Origin: Oceanispirochaeta sp. M1
Lineage (GTDB): Bacteria > Spirochaetota > Spirochaetia > DSM-2461
NCBI RefSeq assembly: GCF_003346715.1
Contig: NZ_QQPQ01000013.1
Location: forward strand, 1-64,000
Direction: 5' to 3'
Length of the DNA stretch: 64,000 bases
Position 1 is the first letter of the stretch, and every line of letters starts with the position of its first letter. The notes below the pieces were generated by a model that had not been told where the DNA came from, ran no database searches, and saw only the letters and a list, made by a program, of their open reading frames with translations. Positions 44,477-53,779 of the stretch are shown here, in pieces. The translations under genes and the position numbers were made by a program.

Positions 44477-45735
44477 GTGATGGTTCCCTCTCTCAAGATG
44501 AAATTGATGCTCTGTTAATGGGTAATGACTCTCTGGGCGGTATGGATGATATGGGATCAGGTGCTTCTGCGGGTGGACTCGGTTCTTCTGAATTAGAAGC
44601 TCTTAACGGCCTTTTTTCCAAGGTTGTCGGAAATCTGAGTTCCACTATGAGTGGTTTAATGTCTACGGGAGTAACTATAAAACCTCCTGTAATTGAAAGC
44701 CTCTCCCGGGACGGCGTTCTTGCTCAACTCAGCAATGAAATTGTTGAAGTCAAGATGGATTTTAACCAGGGACTTTCCGGAGGGCATGTCTTTGTTTTCA
44801 GCCCCGAAAATGCTGTGAAAATTGCCGGTCCTATGATTGGACAGGAAGATGTTGAACTTGACGGTACGGCCATAAGTGCTGTAGGTGAAGCTGTTTCTCA
44901 GATAACAGGCTCTGAAGTCACTGTCATCGGTGATACCGTAAAAAGCAATATAATGACCATCAGTCCAGAAAGCCAGAAGATAGCCAAGGGACTTCTTTCC
45001 ACAGGTGGAGATACACTGGTCAAAATCACTTATCCTGTTGAGATTGAAGGACAGGGCAGTCTGGAAATGGTAGAAATCCTGGAACTGAGTGTCGCAGCCG
45101 ATCTGGCAGCCAAACTCGGTGCCTCACCAGAAACTTCTGGCGCCGTTGACCCAATGGCTGCCATGGGAATGGGTGGAAACGCCGGAATGGGATCTCCCAT
45201 GGGTGGTGGCATGCCCGATATGAATCAGCAGCAGCAGATGATGGGGAATCAAATGGGCGGCATGGGTATGCCCCAGCAGCAGATGATGGGAAATCAAATG
45301 GGTGGAATGGGGATGCCCCAGCAGCAGATGGGTATGCCCCAGCAGCAGATGGGTATGGGCCAGCAGCAGATGGGTATGGGCCAGCAGATGAACCCTTACA
45401 TGATGCAGCAGAACGCAGCACCCAATGTTCAGGGTGTCCAGTTCCCTGAATTCGGCGGAAATATATCACCTTCTGAACAGCGTAATATCGGACTCCTTAT
45501 GGATGTTTCCATGGAGCTGACTGTAGAGCTTGGACGCACAAAATGGCAGATCAAGGATATTCTTGGTATCGGAGAAGGTACTATTATCGAGCTGGATAAG
45601 CTAGCGGGTGAACCTGTTGATATCCTTGTAAATAATAACCTGATCGCCAAGGGCGAGGTTGTTGTAATCGATGAAAACTTCGGTGTACGTGTAACTGATA
45701 TTGTGTCCAATCTGGACAAGATGGGAGAACAGTAG
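44473..45735 (+). CDS. fliY: Flagellar motor switch protein FliY (FliN-type)
   Basis: C-ring component combining a CheC-like domain with a C-terminal SpoA/FliN domain. It begins with a FliM-like peptide, SLSQDEIDALLMG, then a CheC-like region (about 60-215), a Met/Gln/Gly repeat linker (about 230-320) and the FliN domain (LLMDVSMELTVELGRTKWQI onward). The ExxN phosphatase motif of CheC is not intact; EAVSQ occurs where it is expected. Length 420 aa is longer than B. subtilis FliY (378), owing to the linker. Confidence 0.93.
   Translation: MSDGSLSQDEIDALLMGNDSLGGMDDMGSGASAGGLGSSELEALNGLFSKVVGNLSSTMSGLMSTGVTIKPPVIESLSRDGVLAQLSNEIVEVKMDFNQGLSGGHVFVFSPENAVKIAGPMIGQEDVELDGTAISAVGEAVSQITGSEVTVIGDTVKSNIMTISPESQKIAKGLLSTGGDTLVKITYPVEIEGQGSLEMVEILELSVAADLAAKLGASPETSGAVDPMAAMGMGGNAGMGSPMGGGMPDMNQQQQMMGNQMGGMGMPQQQMMGNQMGGMGMPQQQMGMPQQQMGMGQQQMGMGQQMNPYMMQQNAAPNVQGVQFPEFGGNISPSEQRNIGLLMDVSMELTVELGRTKWQIKDILGIGEGTIIELDKLAGEPVDILVNNNLIAKGEVVVIDENFGVRVTDIVSNLDKMGEQ
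45238..45387 (+). repeat. Tandem coding repeats in the fliY linker
   Basis: Two 45-base units (45238-45282, 45283-45327), each encoding MMGNQMGGMGMPQQQ, are followed by 21-base units at 45328, 45349 and a shortened one at 45370, encoding MGMPQQQ or MGMGQQQ. Copies differ by a few synonymous changes. Reading frame is kept, so length change would alter only the linker between the CheC-like and FliN domains. Confidence 0.95.
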
Positions 45736-45833
45736 AACAGAAGGATTATGAAAGTGCTGAGGCGATCCGACTATCGGCCCGGTGTGGATAATTCTATTAT
45801 ACATATAATTAAGTGAAACTTGGGAGGGGGACA

Positions 45834-46442
45834 CTGAAACATTTATTATTGATACTCATCATAATGGGAACTCCATTGCTGATCACGGCACAGGAGTCTT
45901 CTCAAAATACTGAATTCCCGCAGATCAATGAAGCAGAGCTTCCCCTTTTTCCTGCAGATACCAATACCCCGGATACCGATGTACCGGCAGTGGACGGAAA
46001 TATTCCGCCTACAGTTGGTCTCGGCGATCTTCTCAGGGTAATTATTGTACTCATTGCCGTCATCGGCTTAATCTATCTTCTGGTCTATTTTCTCAAGAAG
46101 ATGAGTCCCATGGTAGAAAAGGATGAAGAGCGGATTTCTCTGATTGCCACACGTCATTTGAAACGTGACTCCTCACTGCACCTTATTGAGGTTGGTAATC
46201 AGATCTTTCTCATAGGTTCAGGCAGCTCATCTGTAAATATTATTTCTGAAATTACAGATCAGGAGACTCTGGACAGGTTTAAACTTGAACAGTCTGAAAC
46301 GCCTGTTGCAGCTCCGGGAAGTTTCAGGTCTCTGTTTCGAAAGGGATTGTCACTGGGCAGCGGTAAAAAAGTTACTGACCAGTCACCCGATTTCTTAAGG
46401 TCCCAGCGGGACCGATTAAAAAATCTGAGGGACAGAGAATGA
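45834..46442 (+). CDS. fliO: Flagellar export-gate assembly protein FliO (FliZ)
   Basis: Membrane protein that helps assemble the FliPQR gate. A signal peptide (about residues 2-19, ending ITAQ), one membrane segment (about 67-88) and the cytoplasmic domain RISLIATRHLKRDSSLHLIE, EVGNQIFLIGSGSSSVNIIS. The start is best placed at CTG 45834, four bases after a very strong GGGAGGGGG. The alternative in-frame GTG at 45813 lies upstream of that site and has none of its own. Product 202 aa. It overlaps fliP (ATGA). Confidence 0.8.
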   Translation: MKHLLLILIIMGTPLLITAQESSQNTEFPQINEAELPLFPADTNTPDTDVPAVDGNIPPTVGLGDLLRVIIVLIAVIGLIYLLVYFLKKMSPMVEKDEERISLIATRHLKRDSSLHLIEVGNQIFLIGSGSSSVNIISEITDQETLDRFKLEQSETPVAAPGSFRSLFRKGLSLGSGKKVTDQSPDFLRSQRDRLKNLRDRE

Positions 46443-47221
46443 AAAAGATTGCCCTTCTGATTATGCTTTTTCTACTTGTTGCTCCTGTGTTTGCTCAGGA
46501 GATACCTGTACCTGATCCCGGTGAGACCGACGGTATCCTGGATCTTCCCTTTGTAAATCTTACTGTCAGGGATGCACAGAGTAATGAGGAAGTAGCTTTA
46601 TCCATACAGCTTCTCCTTTTACTGACAACCCTCTCACTGGCACCGTCAATTGCAATTCTGATGACCTCTTTTCTCAGACTTTCCATCGTTCTGGACTTTA
46701 TAAAAAGAGCACTTTCTCTACAGCAGGTTCCTCCTGCAAGTGTACTTATGGGAATTGCTCTGTTTTTGACCTTATTCATAATGTGGCCGACATTCGACCA
46801 GATATATCAGGAGTCTTTTAAACCTTTTTCACAGGGCGAGATCGGTATCGAAGAGATGATTGATAAAGCCGAAGGACCCATACGCTATTTCATGTACAGG
46901 CAGCTTAAGGATGATCCAAAGAATATCGAACTTTTTATGTCTCTGCGGGGGCTGGATCGTCCGGAAACATTTGCCGATGTTCCCACCTATGTTGTGATTC
47001 CTGCATTTATTCTCAATGAGCTCACCATCGCTTTCAAAATCGGAATTCTGCTTTATGTACCCTTTATTATTATCGACATGGTAGTGGCTTCTGTGCTTAT
47101 GTCCATGGGTATGATCATGCTTCCACCTGTTATGATTTCAATGCCCTTCAAACTGGTCCTTTTTGTACTCGTTGACGGATGGAGCCTGTTGACACAGCAG
47201 ATGGTACTGAGTTTTATGTAA
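46439..47221 (+). CDS. fliP: Flagellar export-gate protein FliP
   Basis: Core subunit of the type III export channel. Cleavable signal peptide (1-19, ending VFAQ) and four membrane segments. Signatures: MTSFLRLSIVLDFIKRALSL, PPASVLMGIALFLTLFIM, and VIPAFILNELTIAFKIGILL. Length 260 aa. It follows fliO with a 4-base overlap. Confidence 0.97.
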   Translation: MKKIALLIMLFLLVAPVFAQEIPVPDPGETDGILDLPFVNLTVRDAQSNEEVALSIQLLLLLTTLSLAPSIAILMTSFLRLSIVLDFIKRALSLQQVPPASVLMGIALFLTLFIMWPTFDQIYQESFKPFSQGEIGIEEMIDKAEGPIRYFMYRQLKDDPKNIELFMSLRGLDRPETFADVPTYVVIPAFILNELTIAFKIGILLYVPFIIIDMVVASVLMSMGMIMLPPVMISMPFKLVLFVLVDGWSLLTQQMVLSFM

Positions 47222-47245
47222 CGGTCTTAGGGCCTGGAGGAAAAT

Positions 47246-47515
47246 ATGTCTATTGGATTTGTTGTTGCACTTTTAAGAAACTCTGTTGTTCAGACTCTGA
47301 TTCTGGCTTCGCCGGTACTGCTGGTGGCCATGACTATCGGTTTGATTATCTCAATTTTTCAGGCAACCACTTCAATACAGGATCAGTCATTAACCTTTGT
47401 ACCCAAAATCCTGGCTATTTTTACAACCCTCGGATTACTGGGTGCCTGGATGGCTAATTCTCTGATTAATTATACTATTTCAATTTTTGAATTGATCCCA
47501 TCCATGGCGGGTTAA
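47246..47515 (+). CDS. fliQ: Flagellar export-gate protein FliQ
   Basis: Small gate subunit with two membrane segments (about 15-40 and 52-75). The family signature LLVAMTIGLIISIFQATTSI, QDQSLTFVPKILAIF is complete. Length 89 aa. GGAGG precedes the ATG. Confidence 0.96.
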   Translation: MSIGFVVALLRNSVVQTLILASPVLLVAMTIGLIISIFQATTSIQDQSLTFVPKILAIFTTLGLLGAWMANSLINYTISIFELIPSMAG

Positions 47516-47526
47516 GGGAGAGCTGA

Positions 47527-48327
47527 TTGTTACTGAATGAGCTGATTCCGAATCTACAGCTTTATTTTCTCATCTTTGCACGAATCTTTGCTCTGTTTAC
47601 GATAACACCTATACTCTCATCATCGGGTATACCGGGAATGGCAAGAACCGGTCTGGCAATTTTTACGGCTGTAGCTGTATACCCAATGGTAGGTACTCTT
47701 GGGTATGTCATTCCTGATACAGGAATTGTATTTGGGTTTCTGCTGATATTGGAAGTGCTTACCGGTCTTCTTATCGGGCTTTTTCTTCAGCTTATATTTG
47801 TTGTATTCCAGCTTTCAGGGCAGATGTTTTCAGTGCAGATGGGTTTTGGTGCCTCAGCAACATTTGACCCCATGTCCCAGGTTCAGATTCCACTTATCGG
47901 TCAGTTTTTCAACCTTATAGGTATGTTTGTTTTCATCATTTCCGGAAGCCTGCAGAAGGTCTTTCTTATAGGTGTTTACGGCTCATTTAAAGCCATGAGG
48001 GGAGATTATCTGCTTACTAATCCCGGTTTTCTCTCTGATGGACTGATTCAGGCTCTGGGACAGCTCTTTGAGCAGTCTCTCATACTGGCTTTTCCCATGA
48101 TGGGAACACTCCTGATGGTATCTGTAACCATGGGTCTCCTGGCCAAAGCATCACCCCAGATGAATCTTATGATGGTAGGTTTTCCTATTCAGATTGCGGT
48201 CGGGTTTTTAATTATCATGATGTCTGCTCCATTTCTTGCAGAAAAGATGGTTATGGTTATTGAAACCGGTTTTTCACAGATCGAAGAGCTCCTCAGACTG
48301 TATCATTTTGAGGGGGCCGCCCTATGA
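47527..48327 (+). CDS. fliR: Flagellar export-gate protein FliR
   Basis: Third gate subunit, about six membrane segments over 266 aa. Motifs: FARIFALFTITPILSSSGIP near the N-terminus, LIFVVFQLSGQMFSVQMGFG in the middle, and LLAKASPQMNLMMVGFPIQI near the C-terminus. Start is TTG with GGGAG upstream. It overlaps flhB by 4 bases. Confidence 0.96.
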   Translation: MLLNELIPNLQLYFLIFARIFALFTITPILSSSGIPGMARTGLAIFTAVAVYPMVGTLGYVIPDTGIVFGFLLILEVLTGLLIGLFLQLIFVVFQLSGQMFSVQMGFGASATFDPMSQVQIPLIGQFFNLIGMFVFIISGSLQKVFLIGVYGSFKAMRGDYLLTNPGFLSDGLIQALGQLFEQSLILAFPMMGTLLMVSVTMGLLAKASPQMNLMMVGFPIQIAVGFLIIMMSAPFLAEKMVMVIETGFSQIEELLRLYHFEGAAL

Positions 48328-49538
48328 TGATGAATCAGAGAGTACAGCCTGGAACTGAAGGAATTCACAAGGACAATCAAGGTTCTGTAAATAAGAGTTT
48401 TGAGAATCATTTTTACTCATTTCCATCTCTTCATGAAGAAAGTGATTTTGCCATGCATCTGCAGTGGTTTGCCGCAGAAGATGAAGGGCGAACCGAAGAG
48501 CCTACCGAACAGAAAATCAGAAAATCACGTGAAGATGGTAAGGTTGCCAAATCTGCGGATCTTGTTGCAGCACTGATTCTGCTCTTCTCTCTGCTCCTTA
48601 TTGCAATTATGAGCCCCTACATGGTTAAAACTCTCAAATCGATGCTGCAGTTTTTTCTTGTTCAGTCCACAGAAGCTGATATTACAAGCGACGGCATGAT
48701 ACCAAAGGCCTTTATCTCTTATTATCTGAAACTCACACTGCCGGTGATGGGAATTGCCTTTTTTGCGGCTCTCCTGGGAAATCTTTTTCAGGTAGGCTTC
48801 CTGTTTACAACCAAGCCTATTCAGCCTGATTTCTCAAAGATATCCCCTAATGTAATAAAATGGGCTCAGAGAGTCATGTTCTCATCAGAAGGGCTGTTTA
48901 ATATGGCCAAATCTCTATTTAAAATTGCTGTTATCGTTACTCTGGCTTATTTTAATATCAGTAGAAAGGTTCCTGAAATAACCAATCTGGTATACGGTAC
49001 CGTCGGAGATGCGGCCTCGGTTGTCGGAGGACTGGCTTTCAGGCTTATGATAGAGACCGCTCTTCTCCTTCTTGTATTTTCTCTGCCGGATTATTTTTTC
49101 CAGCGTAAACAGCATCTGGAATCATTGAAAATGACCAAGCATGAGATCAAGGAAGAGATGAAACAGTCTGACGGAGATCCTCTGATCAAGAGCAGGCTGA
49201 GGCAGAAGATGCGTGAGCTGCTGACAAATCAGATGATGCAGAGTGTTCCCGATGCGGATATGGTCGTAACAAACCCTACCCACTTTGCTGTAGCACTTGA
49301 ATATAAGCAGGACAGCATGACTGCCCCCAGGGTCTGCGCCAAGGGTATGGATGAAGTTGCTCAGAGGATTAAGGCTCTGGCACGGGACAATGATGTTCCG
49401 ATTGTTGAGAATAAACCCCTTGCAAGAGCATTACATGCTAATGTTGAGATCGGGGATGAAATACCGGAAGAATACTATAGTGTTGTATCGGGTCTTCTTG
49501 TTAAGATTTACGAAATGACCGGGAAATCAGTCAGTTAG
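48324..49538 (+). CDS. flhB: Flagellar export switch protein FlhB
   Basis: Substrate-specificity switch. Four membrane segments follow the LQWFAAEDEGRTEEPTEQKI segment (47-66); the autocleavage site NPTH is at residues 317-320 in VVTNPTHFAVAL. An N-terminal extension of 43 residues precedes the usual start near MHLQWFA. It is retained because GAGGGGG stands seven bases before ATG 48324, while the internal ATG 48453 lacks a good site. Length 404 aa versus about 360 in most FlhB. Confidence 0.95.
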   Translation: MMMNQRVQPGTEGIHKDNQGSVNKSFENHFYSFPSLHEESDFAMHLQWFAAEDEGRTEEPTEQKIRKSREDGKVAKSADLVAALILLFSLLLIAIMSPYMVKTLKSMLQFFLVQSTEADITSDGMIPKAFISYYLKLTLPVMGIAFFAALLGNLFQVGFLFTTKPIQPDFSKISPNVIKWAQRVMFSSEGLFNMAKSLFKIAVIVTLAYFNISRKVPEITNLVYGTVGDAASVVGGLAFRLMIETALLLLVFSLPDYFFQRKQHLESLKMTKHEIKEEMKQSDGDPLIKSRLRQKMRELLTNQMMQSVPDADMVVTNPTHFAVALEYKQDSMTAPRVCAKGMDEVAQRIKALARDNDVPIVENKPLARALHANVEIGDEIPEEYYSVVSGLLVKIYEMTGKSVS

Positions 49539-49545
49539 GCCCTTA

Positions 49546-49587
49546 GGCCTTGAGCATATAAAGTACCAGGGCAATTTTTATGCCCTG
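49546..49587 (+). other. Shared element plus hairpin, flhB-flhA gap
   Basis: GGCCTTGAGCATATAAAGTA (from 49546) leads into a perfect 7-bp stem, CAGGGCA (49567-49573) and TGCCCTG (49581-49587), with an ATTTTTA loop. The same arrangement is found before fliH at 34350. The flhA ribosome binding site follows. Confidence 0.5.
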
Positions 49588-49613
49588 ACAGGCATGGGAG
49601 AGAAGCGGGAAAT

Positions 49614-51698
49614 ATGGCCTTGCAGGATAATATAAAAAGATTACTCACCTCGGATAACAGTGACATGCTGGTGGCTATAGGAGTTCTGTCTGTTGTTATA
49701 ATGCTCATTATTCCACTGCCTACTTTTATGCTGGATGTTCTGATGATCCTTAATCTTTTGTTGAGTGTAATGATCATACTGATTGTTATGTATAGCAGAG
49801 ATCCTCTGGAGTTTTCTGTATTCCCCACCATGCTTCTGGTTGCCACGGTGTTCTCCCTGGCCCTGAATGTCTCTTCCACAAGGCTGATTCTGACTAAGGG
49901 AGCCTTGTTTGATGGGAAAATAGTCAAGGCATTTGCCACCTTTGTAGTAGGTTCTTCCGGACAGGAAGGTCTTGTGGTCGGTATGATCATATTTATCATA
50001 ATAATTGCCGTACAGTTTATGGTTATTACCAAGGGTTCCACGAGAGTTTCAGAAGTCGCCGCCCGTTTTGCCCTGGATGCCATGCCCGGTAAACAGATGG
50101 CTATCGAAGCAGAGTTGAATTCCGGATCGATTTCTGAAGAGGAATCCAGAAAACGGAAAGAGCATCTCCAGCAATCGGTAGACTTCTACGGAGCCATGGA
50201 TGGTGCCTCTAAATTTGTCTCTGGAAATGTAAAAGTCAGTATTGTTATCACCGTTGTTAATATTCTCGGTGGTCTCATCGTAGGTGTCTCCCTTCATGGA
50301 GAATCATTTGGTGCTGCTCTGGCAACCTATACATCTCTGACTATCGGAGATGGTCTGGTGTCCCAGGTTCCGGCCCTGCTTATTTCTGTGGCTACGGGCC
50401 TGGTTGTTACCCGTTCCATCTCAGACGGAACCTTCGGTGAAGATGTTTCCACCCAGTTTACGGCACAGGCCAGAGTTTACAGCATTGCCGCCGGATTTCT
50501 TTTCCTTCTTGGAGTCCTTCCCGGATTTCCCTGGTATATTCTCCTTCCCCTGGGAGGACTTTCCGGATATACGGGATGGCGTCTCAGTCGTAAACATAAA
50601 CAGGAAGCTGAAGCCGCAGAACAGGAAGATAAAAAAGAGACCACTGAACCTGCCGAGATGTCCCCTGTTGTCCCCTTTGATCCCCTCTCGCTGGAGCTGG
50701 GCTACGGCCTGATTCCTCTGGTGGATAAGGATCAGGGTGCGGAACTTCTGGAGAGAATAACAAGAATCAGGAAGGAAGCAGCTCTGGATCTCGGACTTGT
50801 AGTGCCGCGTATCCGTATCATAGATAATATGCGTCTTGAACCCAGTGAATACTGTCTCAAGATAAAGGGAGTAGATGTCGGAACCGGTGTGATCCGTGTG
50901 GATCAGTATATGGCTATCAATCCGGGAGGGGAGAGAGAACCCCTCAGCGGTGAGTCTACGGTGGATCCGGCATTCGGACTATCTGCTGTCTGGATTGGTT
51001 CTGATCAGAGAGACCGGGCCGAGCGTGAGGGTTATACAGTGGTTGATCCACCCTCAATTATTGCCACTCATCTAACTGAAATCATTAAGAGACATGCTCC
51101 CGAGATACTCGGCCGTCAGGAAGTTCAGGCTATGCTCAATGCTCTTAAAGAGGATTATCCCGCGGTTGTTGATGAAGTGAACAAGACCTTCTCTACAGGG
51201 GAGGTCCAGAAAGTACTTCAGAATCTTCTGAAGGAGCAGGTTTCCATCAGAAATCTGGTTATGATTCTTGAATCCATGAGTGATTATGGTTCAATCACCA
51301 AGGACATCGGATTCCTGACAGAAAAAGTAAGGCAGACCCTTGGAAGACAGATATGTTTGCAGTATGCTACAGAGGGTAAGGAGCTTAAAGTTCTTACTAT
51401 TGATCCATCGGTCGAACAGAGCATCATTGATGCAAGAATGGAGACCGGTAAAGGCGATGTTGCCGCATTGGAACCGGAATTTCAGAGAGCCTGGATCAAT
51501 TCAGTGGCAAATCAGATCCGGAAGATGCAGGAATCCGGATATTACCCTGTTATCCTGAGCAGTGAAGCGGCCAGACCTTTGGTCAAATCCTCAACTCAGA
51601 GAGCCATGCCCGATCTGGTCATTCTCTCAGTGCCCGAGGTTGTAAGTGATATTATTATAGAATCCGTGGGGGTAATTTCCCTGGCAGAACAGGCATAA
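49614..51698 (+). CDS. flhA: Flagellar export protein FlhA
   Basis: Nonameric export-gate ring with a membrane part of about eight segments (1-330) and a large cytoplasmic substrate-docking domain (about 360-694). The FHIPEP-type motif region reads RVSEVAARFALDAMPGKQMA, IEAELNSG, and GAMDGASKFV. The linker between the parts is Glu/Lys-rich. Length 694 aa is normal. GAGAAGCGGG precedes the ATG. Confidence 0.97.
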   Translation: MALQDNIKRLLTSDNSDMLVAIGVLSVVIMLIIPLPTFMLDVLMILNLLLSVMIILIVMYSRDPLEFSVFPTMLLVATVFSLALNVSSTRLILTKGALFDGKIVKAFATFVVGSSGQEGLVVGMIIFIIIIAVQFMVITKGSTRVSEVAARFALDAMPGKQMAIEAELNSGSISEEESRKRKEHLQQSVDFYGAMDGASKFVSGNVKVSIVITVVNILGGLIVGVSLHGESFGAALATYTSLTIGDGLVSQVPALLISVATGLVVTRSISDGTFGEDVSTQFTAQARVYSIAAGFLFLLGVLPGFPWYILLPLGGLSGYTGWRLSRKHKQEAEAAEQEDKKETTEPAEMSPVVPFDPLSLELGYGLIPLVDKDQGAELLERITRIRKEAALDLGLVVPRIRIIDNMRLEPSEYCLKIKGVDVGTGVIRVDQYMAINPGGEREPLSGESTVDPAFGLSAVWIGSDQRDRAEREGYTVVDPPSIIATHLTEIIKRHAPEILGRQEVQAMLNALKEDYPAVVDEVNKTFSTGEVQKVLQNLLKEQVSIRNLVMILESMSDYGSITKDIGFLTEKVRQTLGRQICLQYATEGKELKVLTIDPSVEQSIIDARMETGKGDVAALEPEFQRAWINSVANQIRKMQESGYYPVILSSEAARPLVKSSTQRAMPDLVILSVPEVVSDIIIESVGVISLAEQA

Positions 51699-51713
51699 AG
51701 GACGAAAACAGGA

Positions 51714-52892
51714 ATGGAGCAGCACTTTACAGAATCCGGATATACTCATGCTGAAGTGATCAGCAATATCCGTGTTAAATATGGAGATAAAGCCAAAATC
51801 CTCTTTTACAAAAGCGTGCGCCTGGGCGGTTTTATGGGCCTTTTTACCCATGACGGAATAGAGTATACGGGTTACATCACAGATAATCCCGCAAAGAACA
51901 GACGGGAATCTGATGAGAAGAGTAAAAAAGAAATCCTCAATATGACACAGGCTCAGAAAGGGTCCACCCTGGATGAAGTACTTAAGGAAGTTAAAGACCT
52001 TAAACAACAGTTGGTATCAGGTCCCCGTGAAGAGGCCCCTCTCCATCCCTCCCTTGAGAAAATGAAAGATCTTCTGAAAGAGAATGATTTTACCGGTTCC
52101 TATATTGAAGATATGCTGGATCGTCTAAAACGTGATTTTTCTCTGGATGATCTGGATCAGTATTCTCTACTGGAAGATGCAGTACTGGAATGGATCGGTT
52201 CTTCACTGAGTGAACTTCAGGAGAGTCCGGTTCCTTCTCCCAGGGTCTTTGTTCTTGTAGGTCCCACAGGTGTGGGAAAAACGACAACCATTGCCAAGCT
52301 GGCGGCCATTAACGGTATTACATCGGGGGATAAGTCTCTGCGGGTCTGTATGATAACAATCGATAATTATCGTATCGGTGCCAGAACACAGATTGAGACC
52401 TATGGTCAGATAATGGATATTCCTGTATTTACAGCAGAGTCCTATGAAGATTTGAAAGATAAGATAGATATGAACCGGGATCAGGATCTGATCTTAGTGG
52501 ATACAATCGGAAAAAGCCCCAGAGATTTTATGAAACTTGCAGAAATGCGCTCCATTGTGGAAGCCTGCGGTGGAAATGCCGAGATTCATCTGGCCATCTC
52601 ATCCACGACAAAGGATAAAGATATCAACGAGATACTTGATCAGTTTGAATCTTTCCATTATAAATCTGTAATTCTTACCAAGCTTGATGAAACAACCAGA
52701 GTAGGAAATCTTATCAGTATCCTCTCCCAGAAAAACAAGACACTTTCCTATATCACAGATGGTCAGGGTGTGCCCCAGGATATATCTCGTAATACCAGAG
52801 CAAAGCTTCTGAACTCTCTCATTGGTTTCAGCAGTGATGTACAGCAGATTGTTGATAAACTTGATAAAAAATATACCAGAATGCGGAGCTGA
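51714..52892 (+). CDS. flhF: Flagellar GTPase FlhF
   Basis: SRP-type GTPase that governs flagellar placement and number. The basic N-terminal B domain starts MEQHFTESGYTHAEVISNIR. The NG domain has P-loop GPTGVGKT at residues 183-190, TIDNYRIGARTQIETYGQ, LVDTIGKSPRD and VILTKLDETTRVGNLIS. Length 392 aa. Followed by flhG after 4 bases. Confidence 0.96.
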   Translation: MEQHFTESGYTHAEVISNIRVKYGDKAKILFYKSVRLGGFMGLFTHDGIEYTGYITDNPAKNRRESDEKSKKEILNMTQAQKGSTLDEVLKEVKDLKQQLVSGPREEAPLHPSLEKMKDLLKENDFTGSYIEDMLDRLKRDFSLDDLDQYSLLEDAVLEWIGSSLSELQESPVPSPRVFVLVGPTGVGKTTTIAKLAAINGITSGDKSLRVCMITIDNYRIGARTQIETYGQIMDIPVFTAESYEDLKDKIDMNRDQDLILVDTIGKSPRDFMKLAEMRSIVEACGGNAEIHLAISSTTKDKDINEILDQFESFHYKSVILTKLDETTRVGNLISILSQKNKTLSYITDGQGVPQDISRNTRAKLLNSLIGFSSDVQQIVDKLDKKYTRMRS

Positions 52893-52896
52893 ATAG

Positions 52897-53778
52897 ATGC
52901 AGGATCAGGCTGAACTCCTCAGGGAGATGATGAAAAAAAAGAATGAGAACGGTAGTGCAGAGGAACCCAGCACTACGGGTACCAGAATTATAACTGTCGC
53001 CAGTGGAAAAGGGGGCGTTGGGAAAACCAACATTTCTATCAATCTGGCTCTTGCCTATGCAAAAATGGGGAAAAAGGTGATTGTTCTGGATGCTGACCTC
53101 GGTCTGGCAAATGTCAATGTTATATTAGGAGTCATTCCAAAGTTCAATCTTTATCATGTTATCCGGAAGCAGAAGACCATGAAAGAGGTTATACTGGATA
53201 CAAATTACGGTATTCAGATTGTAGCCGGAGCCAGTGGTTTTTCCAGAGTCGCCAATCTAACTGATGAAGAGAGAAATAATTTTATTTTGGAGCTGTCCGA
53301 GCTTTCATCAGCAGATATTATTATTATTGATACAAGTGCCGGTGTCTCACAGAATGTACTTGCTTTTGTGGAAGCGGCAGATGACGTTCTGATTGTTACA
53401 ACACCAGAACCTACGGCAATTACTGATGCTTACGGAATTATTAAAATTATATCCACCGAGATTGATAATCTAGATATGGGTATGAAGCTTATTGTAAATA
53501 GAGCTGCCAATATTACAGAGGCAAAGAAGGTTTCTCATAAGATTATAAATATTGCAGGTCAGTTTTTAAATCTGAAGATTGATTATCTAGGATTTGTTTA
53601 TGATGATCCTGCAGTTCCGGCGTCTGTCAGAAAACAGCTGCCTTTTATGATTTCAGATCCTCGGGGACAGGCGTCTTCCTGTATACAGCATATTGTAAAC
53701 AGACTGGAAAATGTGGAGTATAGGGAAGGACGGGGTGTTGGACAGTTTATCCGCCGTCTGATGAAGCGTATGGAATGA
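52897..53778 (+). CDS. flhG: FlhG (YlxH/FleN), MinD-like ATPase
   Basis: Partner of FlhF that limits flagellar number. The deviant Walker A ASGKGGVGKTNISINLAL begins at residue 35, switch I is ADLGLANVNVILG, and Walker B is IIIDTSAGVSQNVLAFVEAA. An N-terminal helix (QAELLREMMKKKNE) resembles the DQAxxLR peptide that stimulates FlhF. Length 293 aa. Its C-terminus ends in a basic amphipathic helix, FIRRLMKRME, fitting membrane contact. Confidence 0.95.
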   Translation: MQDQAELLREMMKKKNENGSAEEPSTTGTRIITVASGKGGVGKTNISINLALAYAKMGKKVIVLDADLGLANVNVILGVIPKFNLYHVIRKQKTMKEVILDTNYGIQIVAGASGFSRVANLTDEERNNFILELSELSSADIIIIDTSAGVSQNVLAFVEAADDVLIVTTPEPTAITDAYGIIKIISTEIDNLDMGMKLIVNRAANITEAKKVSHKIINIAGQFLNLKIDYLGFVYDDPAVPASVRKQLPFMISDPRGQASSCIQHIVNRLENVEYREGRGVGQFIRRLMKRME

Positions 53779-53779
53779 T

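Noticed and set aside
45238-45387. Possible CRISPR or intergenic satellite
   Set aside because: The repeats are in frame within fliY, have no unique spacers and encode a Met/Gln/Gly linker.
45026-45469. Minus-strand open frame over the fliY linker
   Set aside because: It is the reverse of the repeated linker (Ser-Ala-Ala-Gly-rich) with no ribosome binding site; it reflects the repeat, not a gene.
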